Shown: positions 12,001 through 23,860 of the stretch, piece by piece
How positions within the stretch are numbered: position 1 is the stretch's first letter
Layout of the letters: every line of letters begins with the position of its first letter
NCBI GenBank assembly: GCA_030248135.1
Contig: JASANC010003862.1
Location: 36,640-100,639 of the forward strand
Origin: Theristus sp. LFF4_11
Lineage: Eukaryota; Nematoda; Chromadorea; Monhysterida; Xyalidae
Direction: 5' to 3'
DNA: 64,000 bases
Notes under the pieces: generated by a model
The model's database searches: none
The model's input: only the letters and a program-made list of their open reading frames with translations
What the model was told of the DNA's origin: nothing
Position numbers and translations under genes: made by a program

Positions 12001-15000
12001 TCTGCACCAATCATCGTTGTGCCAAATGAAGGCGACGACAATCGTAGGGATTTTTGTGTTTTGGCGCTTTTCTGGTTCATTTTTCACAATGACAAGCTGG
12101 TAATGACCCTTCGTGTGGCCAAACTGCGCAGTACGTGCAATTTATGCTTTCTGGTATGCGTAGTGACTGACTCGAGCTGGTTGGACGAATCCGTGTACCC
12201 CATTCAAAAGCAACCAATCAGCTGATTGTTCATGATTTTCAGCGCACCTTGCTGGTCGCCACCAAGTGTTTGCGCGTTTCGTTGTGCTGCTTGGTGCTGA
12301 AGGCACATTGAGCATTGAGCATTGTCGTCTGTCACTGGTGCTTGTTGAGCTGCTCTCGCATCTCGCTGCCTGGCTTCATTCGTCCTTTGTACCACTGTGG
12401 CAAAGTTCACTTCCGAATTTGCAGCGCTCAATCGAATCAAGTGTGTTCTGTTTACTCTGTTTCTCTGTTACCGTTTTATTCATGACATCTCGTCGTGTAC
12501 TCTGCGTTGTCTGCAGACATTGACGGGACCACAACTCTTTCGTCGCGCGACTGGCAAGCCACGATTCTGAAGGCAAGTGCCATCTGTGTTTGTGCGTTAC
12601 TCTGTCTCTGAGGGCTCGCCCAGCTTTGATCGTCTGCTTTCAGTTTCTACTCGATTCTGTTGTCGCTGTGTCTGAGGCGGAGTGGAGACAGGACTTGGCG
12701 GCAGCATTCGGCAAGCAGTTCAATTTGTATACCGCGTATCCAAACGAAAAAGTTAGTGACGATAATGTGAAGATTGCTTTTGATGTGAAATTGTAGAAAG
12801 TTTTTCATCTTTAATTGTAGCGATTTCTGTGTCGCTGTCTCGGCGGCTGTCTGACAAAAATTGTCGACAATCAGTTCGTCGTGAACCACATCGAGTTGAT
12901 GTTCAAATCAGTGAACGCACAGAAGGCCATTGATAGACTGGTTTGTTATGGTTGGTGAGACGTTCATGCTTGTCGTGTAGCTATGTTGCGACTGCGTTTT
13001 CACAGGGTTGTGCGCAAGGCGTTGGCTTTTGTGCGTCGGCGCACGCGGACTTGGTGCTGACACGTCTGGAGAATGTTGCAAAATGGGAACATCAAAAACG
13101 ATCGGGTGGCTTTTTTGGCTACATAAAGGTCGGTCTTTGACAATATCCCGTTTGTAGACGATAAGACATTCCAGAGTTTCAGTTTTTTTGCCAATTTTTA
13201 AACATTTCAGAGTAGCATGCCGACAATGAAGTCTGACCCAGACCCAGACACGTGCTGCTTGCGCGCGACCATCTTGCTCAGTTACGGTTACCTGGTGTGG
13301 TATTGCCCGATCGACATTGTCACACAACGACTGCAGACTACAATCATGCGATTTTTAAAGCCATACTTCGACACTGCGAAGGTATAAACTAGGATGACGT
13401 TTTGCATTGGTTTCATATTTGGACGACAGTTCAAGCATCACAAGGTAAACCAATAAATGCCGACAATAATGCTTTGTGTAGGATTTGATGGTGAAAGAGA
13501 GTCTGGTTCAGACGATCACCCTGATCGCTGAGGCCGTCCATGCGAGTCACCTGAAAGCCGACTACAACCTGGAGGAGCGCACCGCGTTCTTTCAACACAT
13601 CATCGTAGGCTGATTGTTTGCAGTGCTGTGCTTTCCAAACGTGTCACATTCGCAGTTGGCTGCACTGTTTCTGCAGGATTACGTGCAAACTGAGCCGGCG
13701 CAGTCGTGCACGTCGCCGCTGCGAGTGTTGGCCGCACGCGCCACTGCTGCGCTCGTGTGCGTTCTTTCAGCTTCATTCGTCACTTGAGCAGAATAAAATG
13801 CGCTCATTCGAATTCCCGTACGTTTTCAGCAAACTTGATCCACCGCTCAACCACCAAGAGATTCGCACCGTGATGAGTGTGTTCTGCACTTATTTCTACT
13901 CCGTGCGCATTGTCAATGTGCCGCCTATGCCTGATTTGAAAGTGAGCGCTGTCATTTTGGTCCAACAATAACCAAGAAGTGTGTGAGTGGGACACATTGC
14001 ACACGTGTACCATTTTGCAGACGACCAATGATAATTTGCTCGATTCGTTTCACACCATCTTCGAAGAATTAATTCGCAAACGACCGATCGTCAACACGCT
14101 CACCATCACGAAAAATGTCCGTTTTATTAAATTCGATTCGACTGTCAGTTCAATCAAGCATTTTTTTCCGACCGGTTCATTTCTTTCAGGTTGTTCAGCC
14201 ATATCTCTCCTCCGATCATGAGATCGAAAGACAGCGAGCGTTTCAAACGACTTTGATGCTGTTGAAGACTTATTACTCGTTAGCAACTGACTGTACGCTT
14301 GGTGTGAGTTGAAGAATTTGAGTTTGCATATCGGTTGAGTTGGCCACGGCCAGGCCGAACTGTTTTTACAATTTGGTTGATTGTTTTGCAGTTTTGAATG
14401 AACTAAAACTCACATGAACATCACATTTTGCAGCGTGCCACTGAATTCCCACTGCTCGGCAGCGGTTTCGGTCGTTTCTGCCCCCGTTTCACGGACCCCA
14501 GCTCGGCAGTGCGTTTGTTGGCGCACGACTGTGTGCACTACATGTTGACGCTCGCTGCGCTACTCAAAGGTCGGTGGACCACAAATAGTTGCATTGAAAA
14601 GTGTGACAAAATAGTAAATGTGTGTTGCCAGGCCTCGGTCACGATTATCAGGACAATTGCGTTGAAGAGTTGGCATCATGGCGCGACCAGCTGGCAGGCG
14701 ATGATGCGGCCGCGCACGTACAAGTGGTCAACAATGTTGCTCAGGTTGTGTGGTGCGCAGGCTGTGATGCAGTGCTTTCGGTGCCTAATAAAGCACAAAC
14801 GTCATCTTTTATACTCTGAATCGTTTTCATGTGTGAAAGTTGTTGAACGTTTTACAAACAAACACTGCCGAATGTGAACATGCAATGCGACCAAGGTGAT
14901 CGAGCGTCGTCTGCCGCCGAAGCAGCTGCAGACGTACCTGTCAGTGCTGTTCGATGTGCTGCTCGACCGGCAGCCGGCAGTGAGCGGTGCAGCGAGTGTG

Positions 15001-17937
15001 TTGTTGCGTCACGTGCTGCACGTGCGTGGTCAGCATCTGCAGCACGAGTGCGACACGCTGGTGACGACGCTGCTGACAAAGCTCACTGCCATGCCGGACC
15101 ACTCTGTGCACACGTACTCGGAGACGCTGCTCGCGTTGCTGCAATACGCCACGCATCACATTGTGCCCGTCGTCTGCTCACTGCTCGCGCAGCCGCTACC
15201 ATTCTCACAGTTGGTGGCATTGTTGTTGTTGGCGCTAAACGGTGTTTGCAGATGGAGAGCAGTAAATTTGTTCAGTGACTAGTCAGCTATAAACAAGTTT
15301 GTTGATTGTGCAGAGCAGTGGTGGACTGTTGGGCGACCGTAGCTCGTAGTCACAGTCTGCTTCCGGTGGTGCTCGATTACTTGCTGCGAACCATTGAGGA
15401 GTGTGACCAGGCACCGTACGAGCAGCCGGATGGCACCAACGTGCGTCTGGTGCGCACCGAAGCGCTGACACTCACTGCGGCCGTCATTGAATGCGTCAAG
15501 GTGCGCGCACACGCACGCATGCGCACGCGATTCTCGGAAACAGCTTTTTAGGATTTCATGAGACCATTTGTCAATGAAAAAGGCGTCACCGTTTAGTAAT
15601 TTTGCTCAGAGCGCCGATCGTGACGAAACCTTGATGACGATGTTCGCACGGCTGTTGACGGTGCTGCTCATCCACTGTGGCTCGCTCGTTGGCACGCAGT
15701 TTCCGAATCAAAACTCAGTGGTCACCAATGAAATGCGCAAGCAGCACAGGTGCTTTGCTGGTGTCCATGCAAGCACACAATCAACTGTAGCTCTTGTGAA
15801 TGCCAATCAGTCGATTTGATTGTTTTTTGTTAAACATGCAGCTATCCAGCGTCCGTGGTGCACGTCGCGTTGAAGACGTTGTTCGTACGACTGCGTACGG
15901 ATGCAATTGTGCACCATCTGAACGAGCAACACGTTTGGAACGACTTTGAAGACCCGCATCACTACAGCAACGCTGTACGTTAACGCGAATTGGTGAAAAT
16001 GCAAAGATTGCTTGAACTGTTGCTGTACTATTTGAAAAAGAATGCAAAACTCACTAAGATCGAGTGTCAACAAACGGCAGATCTACCACGTTGGCAAGTC
16101 GCTCGCTGCGAACTACGTGCACTGGGTGCAGCCAATGACGGAATTGCTTGAGCCGAAGCTGGCTATGTACCGTGACGAGCAGCGCATCGTGGCGATGTCC
16201 GTGCTGGCAGCGTTCGTGCGTCTGCCGTCCACTGACGCGCAGTTGCTGGCAACACTCGTCGACATGCACGTGCGCTCGCTCGCCGACAACTGCATTGCTG
16301 TCAGACAGGTGACTCGACGGAATGCACTTTGCAAACGCCCGCGGTGCTTTTGGCAAAGCACCATATGAATGCAATAGTTTGCGACGTTTCAAAGGATCAT
16401 CACCTCAAGTTGTGTTCAGTTGGCCGTGCGTGGCCTTGGCGACTTAGCGCACGCGCCAAAGGATCAGCTGGCCAAGTACACGTCGGTGGCACTGACTGCC
16501 GTGATGTCCGGACTGGAGGACGCCGCAGACACCAAAGACCAAGTGGCGCTCGAGGCAATGCAGGCGCTCAACAAACTCGCAACACGCATCGATCGCGCAC
16601 ACATGGACGACATCCTCGTCTCGGTGCTGCTCAGGATTCGGCCGTGCTTTGAAAAGGTGCAACGCAATTTTCATGTTTTGCGAAAAGCAGGAAAAATTCA
16701 AGTGAAAATGTAAGCTAGGAAAACGAAAACCTAGGAAATGCATCCATTGCGTATTTTCGTGTTAGTCGATCATCAATGAGTATTCTCGTTCTTCAATTCA
16801 GGACAGTGGTGCAGTGCGTTCGGTTGCGTTCGAGCTGCTGGCGCGACTGGCTGCGTTTGGCGACTGCGATGCGTACAAAGAACAACTGCACACGAACATG
16901 TGCGCCCTATTGCTGCACATGTACGACACGGAAGCACACGTGCAAATGGTACGTGCGCACGCTTGTTGCCGACTCACGAGTAGTTGTAGGGCATGTTCAG
17001 TGAATGATGAACGTTGTCGTGGCGAGATAACTTTGCGAACTCGCTGTATGAACGGATGTTGTCCATGACAGCTGCCAATACATGTGTGTGTGCTGTGCCG
17101 GTGTGATAATGTGGGTACTGTGGTAAGCAGAGTGCTCATGTGATACAAGATGCACTCTGAGTAAAACGGGTTCTGTTCTGGTGTCCGTCTCACCGACACG
17201 CCAGGTGGCATGGCGAAACCTCAAACCGCAAACTATCCGACATGCACACTCGTTTTTGTTGGTGCCAGGCGTGCGTGCACGTGTTCACGCACATGCACGA
17301 CCTGCTGGGCGTCAGTGCACAGGGTGTGATTGAGTCGCAGTTGTGCAAGCAAATCAACGTTGACCAAGACACGCAGATCGACGCAACCGTCTATCGCTCG
17401 TTCATGCGCGAATTCACAAAAGTGCTGGTGCGTAATGCTGCTTCATTATTTAAAAATATATAAAACACTGCCTAGTCGGTTGTTTGAGTCGATGTTGATC
17501 TTGCAGACGAACGAGTTTAGCGAACGCGTAAATTTCTACGCGTTGTGCACGTCCAATTATTACAAAAGTGCCTCATCTAGAATTCGTGCGAACGCCGCAT
17601 TGTTGACTGGTTTGTTGTTGCATTGTGTTCGCTTGGTTTCACCAGAAACTTTGTTGTTGGTGACGAAATTTCGGTTTTTTGTAGGGTTTCTTCTGTGCTC
17701 GGCGCCGACCGAAGTGCGAAGGACAATATCAAAGGATTTGATTTTCTCTGGTAAGCACGGACCAGACAATTTAGTGCAGATTTATTCAGACAGAATGAAA
17801 AAGAATAACATAGATTAAGGAATATCAATTGCGCTGGTTTAATTTGTTTAGGTTTATCGTTGCTGTTGAAAGAGCCGGAAACTGAAGTTCGACTGTGTGC
17901 GGCTGAAGCGATGGCCAATTTGTATCCTTATCTGTGA
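9058..17937 (+). CDS. MROH1: Maestro HEAT-like repeat-containing protein 1 (complete, 36 coding exons)
   Basis: This is a large all-HEAT-repeat protein; its molecular role is poorly known (reported links are lysosomal). Exons: 9058-9079, 9239-9384, 9640-9771, 9847-10009, 10186-10293, 10383-10534, 10624-10767, 10922-11093, 11193-11389, 11469-11588, 11656-11769, 11893-12043, 12243-12440, 12517-12572, 12644-12751, 12821-12940, 13006-13128, 13211-13381, 13482-13604, 13677-13756, 13830-13941, 14021-14116, 14190-14303, 14434-14569, 14632-14744, 14896-15209, 15314-15500, 15610-15749, 15842-15974, 16081-16308, 16420-16656, 16802-16948, 17269-17427, 17507-17609, 17685-17750, 17852-17937. The sum is 4971 bases in frame (1656 residues; the human protein is about the same length). 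Collinear matches include DKDNVVRETV, FSAAYDVVFPAWL, MLALYKK, NEVLRCF, LMWPYLFEF, ERRLPPKQL and the C-terminal EVRLCAAEA. The intron after 12572 is GC-AG. The acceptors before 9847 and 14896 are weak. Confidence 0.93.
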
Positions 17938-18676
17938 GGTGACAGCCGCGCACACATGAGTTTGTCATTGATGAGTTAACCCGTGAATTCTAGTCGTTCA
18001 GATGATTTGTTTGCCTCTGTTGAATTTGGTCAATTGGAATTAATGCAGTCAGTCAGAGTTTATTGATTGATTTAATACATCCATCGTTGCTTTTTTGTGC
18101 TTTTCTCCGGTTATATATTCTTTCAAATCTGATCGTTTATAAATGGCCTGAGTTTTCAAACTGTGATTTGTTTTGTTGGTTTTCTTATCTGTCACCGCAA
18201 ATTGTGTTTTTATCTCTTTTGTTTGAGTTTGATTGAACTTGTGACATTCCTTGTTGATTTGGTTGTTTCAAAAGGGCTGATAATAAAATCATACTCTACC
18301 ACGGAGTGGTTTTGTGTTTCCTCTTTGAAGTTGCAATTTGAATTTGCTTGTGTCACTTTACCCACGTTTTTACTCAATTGCTTTTCATGCGCCTTTCTCC
18401 CGTGTTTATGCTGTTGTGACCCAGCTGTTACCGCTGTAAAAAAGCTATCAAGTTATCACATCGGTAAAATGTCAAAAAAGAAGCCACTTTTTATCGGATT
18501 GATTGCACATACGCAGATAACAACAGCAAAAAGCAGCGCAGGTCTGCTAGAGTTGTTTATCATCAAGACAAACGCTTGTCAATAAATTTGTGCAACTCCA
18601 ACATAATTTCCAGCAATTTTAGTTTCAGAATTCGTTTGACCGTTGACGTTTCTTTCGAGCTGTTTCACTCGATGCG
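17938..18676. other. Intergenic stretch between MROH1 and Ost-alpha
   Basis: This is T-rich sequence with no supported gene. It should contain the MROH1 3' end and the Ost-alpha promoter. The degraded second copy (32250-32714) lacks two internal segments of it, notably most of 18275-18468, so the segment is not constrained in the copy. Confidence 0.4.
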
Positions 18677-20795
18677 ATGGCAGAAGCAGATGACTGCAAC
18701 ACGTGGACGGCACCGAGTGCACAGTCGTTCTTTGCCAGTGAGTAATGGAGGCAATAGTTGGTCCTTGTTTCAAATTGAACGTTTCCTTTTGTTGTTGTGT
18801 GGTCGATCAGGTGGCTTTTTCGCTCATTCAACTCGTCTCACCACAACCGATCAAATCTGGAAACGAACAAATGCAGATGCGAACGCGGCACAGCTGAGCG
18901 CGGTCCTCTGTGGGTGTTGTCTGTGTGCGACGACGATCGGCCTGTTCATTGTGCAAATCGTGGCACTTGTCACCTCCGCATGCACCATCAGAACTGCTAA
19001 TCGAATCGGATTCCTGTTGGCGTTGTTTCCGGTTGTATTGCGCTTGTCGTTGTTGTATTTTGATATTTCTAGTCTACCAGTGTCAAATTTTTGTGTTGAT
19101 GATTGCAGTGGTTTTTCAGATCACGAGCGGTGCGTCCTTGTTGGGTGTTTGTCTGCCACGTGCACTGCCAATGGTGAACATGGTCGTTGCAATGTGTGTG
19201 CGTTTTTTTTCTCCTTCAGTGTCCGACCGTTCAGATTGAATCATTGCAATTTCAATTTTGATGCCTTCTCTCAAAATATTGCCGCCGGCAATGTGTATGC
19301 ATCACACATAGCAACTCACAAAATAGCAAAAGCTCAACACACAAAATCTTCCATTCAGCTATTTCGCTCGCTGTCTGTTTCTGTTCGTCGAAGTTGTCGC
19401 AGTCGATTTATATGGCGATCGTCAGCGCATGAAACGGCGGCTGCACTCAGCTGGTCTCGAAGCGAAGTTTGATCGTTTGCCAGTCGCGTGCTGTCTCACC
19501 AGATGCCTGCCGACTCGACAACCGACCGGGTAACATTGGCTTCGTGGTTTCCACCTCCTATTTAAGCGACGACTGAAACATGTTCGTTTATTTGTTCCAA
19601 TTCCAGTCACCACATGCAAACAACACGCCAGCAGAATAACGCTGTCACGCTGTTTGAAAGTTGTTTGCATTGTTTCAGACGACTGTTGCACCGTTTGGAA
19701 TGGTTGATCTGGCAGAATGGAGTCGTGCGTTCGTTGCTGACGTTTGCAAACGGCTGCGTTGACAGTAACCGCAATGGCGTGCCAGTTGACATGCAGCCAT
19801 CACCATTGACAGTGCTGTCTCTGCTTGGTGTTGTCTCCACGGTCACTGCCATGTTCTCCCTGAATGTCTACTGCAATGTGGTCGCTGTTAGTCACTCAGT
19901 GCAGCTGTTTATCATAGTTATGATGACTGCCTTCGCATGTCCATTGTTGTCGTCCAGCTGCAATCAATGCACGGAAAACGCAGCCAATCCGTTTTGTTAG
20001 CGTGCTGTCTTTTTCTCTTCCATGCAATCCTTCCAGAATCCACTGTCAGCCTACCGTGCCAGCATTCAGTTCCGTCTGGTGCAAGTAATCATTGTGCTGT
20101 TCAACTTTCAAACCAACGGCTTTCTGCTGGCCGCCTCACTGCATCTGCTGCCGTGCATCGACGTGCTGAATGCTCACATTTTTGCACAAAGTATTGTTAA
20201 AATTGACTAAATGCTGTTTACGTGCACCCACAATACTATCAAGCTATTCCTTGTTTTGCAGCACTGTATCACAGCGCGTTGATTGTGGAAATGTTCGTGT
20301 TGTCGTTCTTGGTGACAGCTTTGTTTCGACCGAAGCACAACATTCTACTACGAGCACGTGACACCCTGCGCCACCGGTCAACACACGCAGATGCCGTGCG
20401 CACACTCTCTGCACAGCTCGATGCTAAACAACATGTGGTGGTCGTTGGCAGCAACGAAACGTTCGTGTGTCTCAAGTTTAATAACTGACGTGTTCACAAT
20501 ATATAAACCAATTTTGATTTCCGTATCACTGGCGGTTCAGGCAGTGTTGTGGGACTTTTGCTTTTAGTTTTCGTAAAATCAAACGGATCGATTGTTTTGC
20601 AGCCTGTATTCTGCGACATCCGGCTGCACCACTGAGCACGTGGCCAGCAACGAACGTGCGCCCGTGTGCGAAGACAACGAAGCATTCGAATCGTCCGTCT
20701 CTGAGGAGGAACACTCAACGCACGACACCGAACAAGAGGTCGCCATCGTCACCGAGCAAGCAATCTACCGCACTGACACTCGATCGAAGCAGTGA
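18677..20795 (+). CDS. SLC51A: Organic solute transporter subunit alpha-like multipass membrane protein (complete, 8 exons)
   Basis: This is a member of the Ost-alpha/TMEM184 (Solute_trans_a) family. Vertebrate Ost-alpha pairs with Ost-beta to carry bile acids and steroid conjugates across the basolateral membrane. Exons are 18677-18737, 18811-19031, 19120-19195, 19403-19529, 19679-19886, 20037-20190, 20262-20460 and 20603-20795. Phases agree and give 412 residues. Seen: a first hydrophobic segment (AVLCGCCLCATTIGLFIVQIVALV), SGASLLGVCLPRALPMV, a Cys-containing loop LPVACCLTRCLPTRQ like the poly-Cys loop of Ost-alpha, FRLVQVIIVLFNFQTNGFL, and LIVEMFVLSFLVTALFRPKH, which matches the last helix plus basic tail. 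A long acidic Ser/Glu-rich cytoplasmic tail ends at 20795. The exon-5 donor could instead be at 19881. The start codon is the best in-frame ATG. An Ost-alpha call is favoured over TMEM184 by the Cys loop and C-terminal region. Confidence 0.8.
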
Positions 20796-22020
20796 TCATT
20801 CATACTCTCTTCAGCTTTTCTTTCTCTTTGGAGTTTTATTTGTTTGAGCTGGACTTGTGCAGTTTTAACGTTTCACTGATTTTTAACGAATGTTTTTTTT
20901 TTGGACGATGCACCTCTTTGCACTGAAGTTTCTTTTTGATTTCCGCATGTTGCACAAAACTTTGCTCTTTTTAGTTGTCATGCATTTTTGCAGAACGGTT
21001 TTTTAGCTCAGAATTGTTTGCCAAAATTCTTCGTTGCATGCAGATCTCCTGTGCAAAGAAAGCATTTTAAAAATAAAGAGGCACGTTGGAAACATTTTTG
21101 CTGAAAATGTAGCTTCTGCGTCTGCGGCGATGTTTGGAACCCAACAAAAAAATGAAAACATCCAGCTTTATTATGGCGTGCCGTTGCGATCCAACGTGCC
21201 GTCACGTTGCTTTCGCGAGCTTGCTTTCAAATCGTTTTTGCAACTGAAGGCGTATTTTTCCAAAGGACGTTTCCACAGAGTTGAAGGACGTCACGTTACA
21301 TCAAGTCGCAGTCATGAATTGTCAACCAACTCAACCAACCAGCAGATCCACGTTGGTCAGCGCAAAAGCCGGATCATTTGAAACAAAACAAAAACAGCTT
21401 ACATGAATTGAAATGAAACATCATAACGTGAAAATGATCTCTCACACGATTAGTCTGTGATTCAGACTTTCGCAAACTCCTGGAGTTTTGTTTCTGCTTT
21501 TGCGTCGTCCGCCGTTTGAGTGGTTGGTCGGTGGTCCTGGTACTCCTGGTTGATTTTGTAGGGCAAAAAGCTCATTACGAGCTTTAAAAAAAACAAAACA
21601 ATCAATAGCTTGTCCAATTGTACAAACAACAAACAATCAAACAATTGTAAAATGGAAAAACTGTTTTAATGAGATTTTTAAAACACGAAAATCGAGTTTC
21701 ACAAAAACATTCGATGTCAGAAACCTCAAACAGCAATCGCTACGTCAAATAAAACGCATAAACCGGTTGGTGGATCAGGTCGGTGGACGTTGTGGCAAGT
21801 TGTTTCGTTGATGGACCACTGCTGATGCACACCTGTACCATTCAAGTTCTGTTCAATCCAAGCGAGCGAGCGAAGTGTGCGGACAACGCATCACACATTA
21901 TATGACCAGTTATACCCCAGCGCGCAGGCTGTGACCAAATTTTCGCGACACACGAAACGAGCATCCAAAGTTGTATGGTGTGTACAGTCCATCTAAAAAA
22001 TATATGCAACATAACGTAAT
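20796..22020. other. Intergenic stretch after Ost-alpha
   Basis: No supported gene. There is a short hairpin (AAAGCTCGTAATGAGCTTT, 21571-21589). Two overlapping minus-strand open frames at 21442-21644 have no clear splice context, and I do not call them. Confidence 0.4.
21072..21077 (+). promoter_or_regulatory. Candidate polyadenylation signal of Ost-alpha
   Basis: AATAAA lies 277 bases after the Ost-alpha stop codon, in an AT-rich stretch. No competing canonical signal was noticed between the stop and this point. Confidence 0.45.
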
Positions 22021-22027
22021 GACCAAC

Positions 22028-22098
22028 CGATCAGCGCTGAGAAGTGCGCAAGACGAACCAATCAGCGCTGAGAACTGCCATGACCAATCAGCTTAAGG
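22028..22098. promoter_or_regulatory. CCAAT-box cluster with repeated CAGCGCTGAGA
   Basis: The motif CCAATCAGCGCTGAGA occurs with a degenerate partner (CCGATCAGCGCTGAGA) at 22027 and 22059, and a third CCAATCAG lies at 22085. Closely spaced CCAAT boxes are typical NF-Y-bound core-promoter elements. No gene driven by this cluster was identified. Confidence 0.35.
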
Positions 22099-22339
22099 TT
22101 CCGATGTTGGCGCTTCCTCGAAGTGGAACCGGCGACCTCGGTCGCAAACGCCAACGACACGGCCACGCCCATCCGTGCACGGCAACAAACAACAACAACA
22201 ACATGATCAATCAGCGAGTTGCATATATTAGCGAGACAGACTGTATGGAGAAATTTTTTTCGAAGGACTTTACATACGTTCTAGATACGAATTACGTCTG
22301 CTGAAAACCGTGTTACTTATTTTTGTTTGTATTTTTTTC

Positions 22340-22850
22340 TGATGTTCGTCCCTTCAATTTTTACCTGCAACACTTTCACAGTCGAACAAGAATGTTTCCT
22401 GAGCTAATTCCATCCGGAGATTTTGAAAATTGGGTAATTTTTTGGACCGACTTTTTTGGGGGTAAAAATTGGGCATTTTTACAAATTCGAAGGGTTTTTA
22501 CCTGGTTTCGCGTGTTCGTCTTTTCAATTTTTATTTGCGACACTTTCACATTCGAGCAAAAACGTTTCCTGAGGTAATTTCATCAGGAGATTTTGAAAAT
22601 CAAGTTAATTTCTTGCCCCGACCCTTGTTTGGGCCACAATTTGTTTTTTTTCAAATTTCAAAGGATTTTATGATTTCAAAATTTCATTATTCAAGCACAC
22701 GTCAAAAATTGTCGTGTTTTACTGTTGAAATGGACAAATTTCAATAAAACACGATTTTCGCTCTTATAGTTTGCCGGATCGTTCTGAAAATGGTCTAGCT
22801 GAACTCAGCTCGACGAGCACGAGACGCGCTTCGAACAAACCAGGGTCCCG
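22340..22850. repeat. Short tandem repeat plus fragment of a hAT-internal sequence
   Basis: A unit containing TTCAATTTTTA...GCAACACTTTCACA is repeated near 22354 and 22527. From about 22690 to 22850 the sequence matches the interior of the TAGGGTTAGGGGC element (for example 47380-47540), including CACGATTTTCGCTCTTATAG. It is therefore a detached piece of that family. Confidence 0.55.
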
Positions 22851-23289
22851 CCACTGCCGAAACGGGAATGTTGCCATGATGCGGGCCATAGCTTTTTTTG
22901 CACCTACATTGGTTAAATTGAGTCATCGACCACTCAAAATGATCGCACGGGCACAAAAAATTGTTTTCGGCCTGAAAAACTTTTTGGGCCCAAAATAAAT
23001 ATCACTTTTGGTTTGGTCAAAAAACCGATTTTTGAAGAAAAATAGCCTTGATTTTAAAATTGTTGTAATTTTTTTAAACCATAGTTAGGTTACAAAAAAA
23101 ACAAAGTCGATAGCGACGTGCTATGGACGTGTGCGCAACTGAAAAAAGTAAACAATGCTCAGACTATGACCCGTGTGATTTTGCAAAATTGCTCGTTTTT
23201 CAAATATTCAAAAGTCTCCGGAAAACGTCTTATGTAAAATTTTAAAAATCCATGTGCCCAGCACTAACGTCAGGTTGCTCCTACATTGT
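22851..23289. other. Stretch without recognisable features
   Basis: AT-rich sequence. I see no gene, terminal repeat or splice-consistent exon. Confidence 0.3.
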
Positions 23290-23290
23290 T

Positions 23291-23500
23291 TTAAACCCTA
23301 CCCAGGTTCAGACCAGGACTTGTGAGACGTTGAATAAATCCGCAATAGCAACAACCGTAATCTCGCCTCCTCAGACACCCAGAGTCTGCCGTTGTCAACA
23401 CACGCGAGTCTTCCTCATCTTGAATGGTGTAGTTTTCGCCGAGCAGCCGTGCCTCTTGTGCCGCATAAAGTGTCCCACTGAGCACACGGCCAAGCAACTG
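23291..23500 (-). pseudogene. EFTUD2: Broken EFTUD2 (U5 snRNP GTPase, Snu114) domain-II fragment
   Basis: The minus strand reads GRVLSGT, then [16 protein letters not shown], which are diagnostic of domain II of the U5-116K/Snu114 GTPase. Just after this the frame is lost: the expected C-T-x-GRLWVS continuation is present in a shifted frame. The upstream sequence to about 23562 resembles the VILGTGE part of another EFTUD2 exon, so the fragment looks rearranged. It lies about 15 kb from the other EFTUD2 remnant, and in the wrong order to form one gene with it. Confidence 0.75.
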
Positions 23501-23591
23501 GTGGCGTCTTGTGTGGGCTCACCGGTGACCAGGATCACGAGGCGAATTGTCACCTCATCTGGATCGGAAATGGTTAGCCAAGCTTTGGGAC

Positions 23592-23860
23592 ACTCAAAAA
23601 CTTTATCCCAGAAGGTGTTTAAGCATAAAATCAGTCGGTAAAACGGTCCAAAATCGACTGCTGACGGTTTTACGACGAAATAACAAAAAAAATTGTTGAC
23701 CTTTTGAAAAATTGTGCCATAAGGTTTTCAGAGAGCATACCAGTGGAAAATTTTTCGAATAAAAAAATCGGCATTTTTTCACATCACTTTTGAAAAAATT
23801 TCGATTTTTGTTTAACAACCGGAGTTTTAAGTCGGCCATTTGCAATCAGCAAAAACCGAA
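23592..23860. other. Stretch without recognisable features
   Basis: AT-rich sequence. No gene or terminal repeat could be supported. Confidence 0.3.

Noticed and set aside
14874..15278. Alanine-rich plus-strand frame overlapping MROH1
   Set aside because: It is an out-of-frame shadow of the GC-rich MROH1 exon 14896-15209, which aligns with the family in another frame.
21442..21644. Minus-strand frames, one collagen-like (GVPGPP) and one charged
   Set aside because: Two overlapping frames compete, no upstream exon or promoter was found, and the Gly-Pro stretch is too short to indicate collagen.
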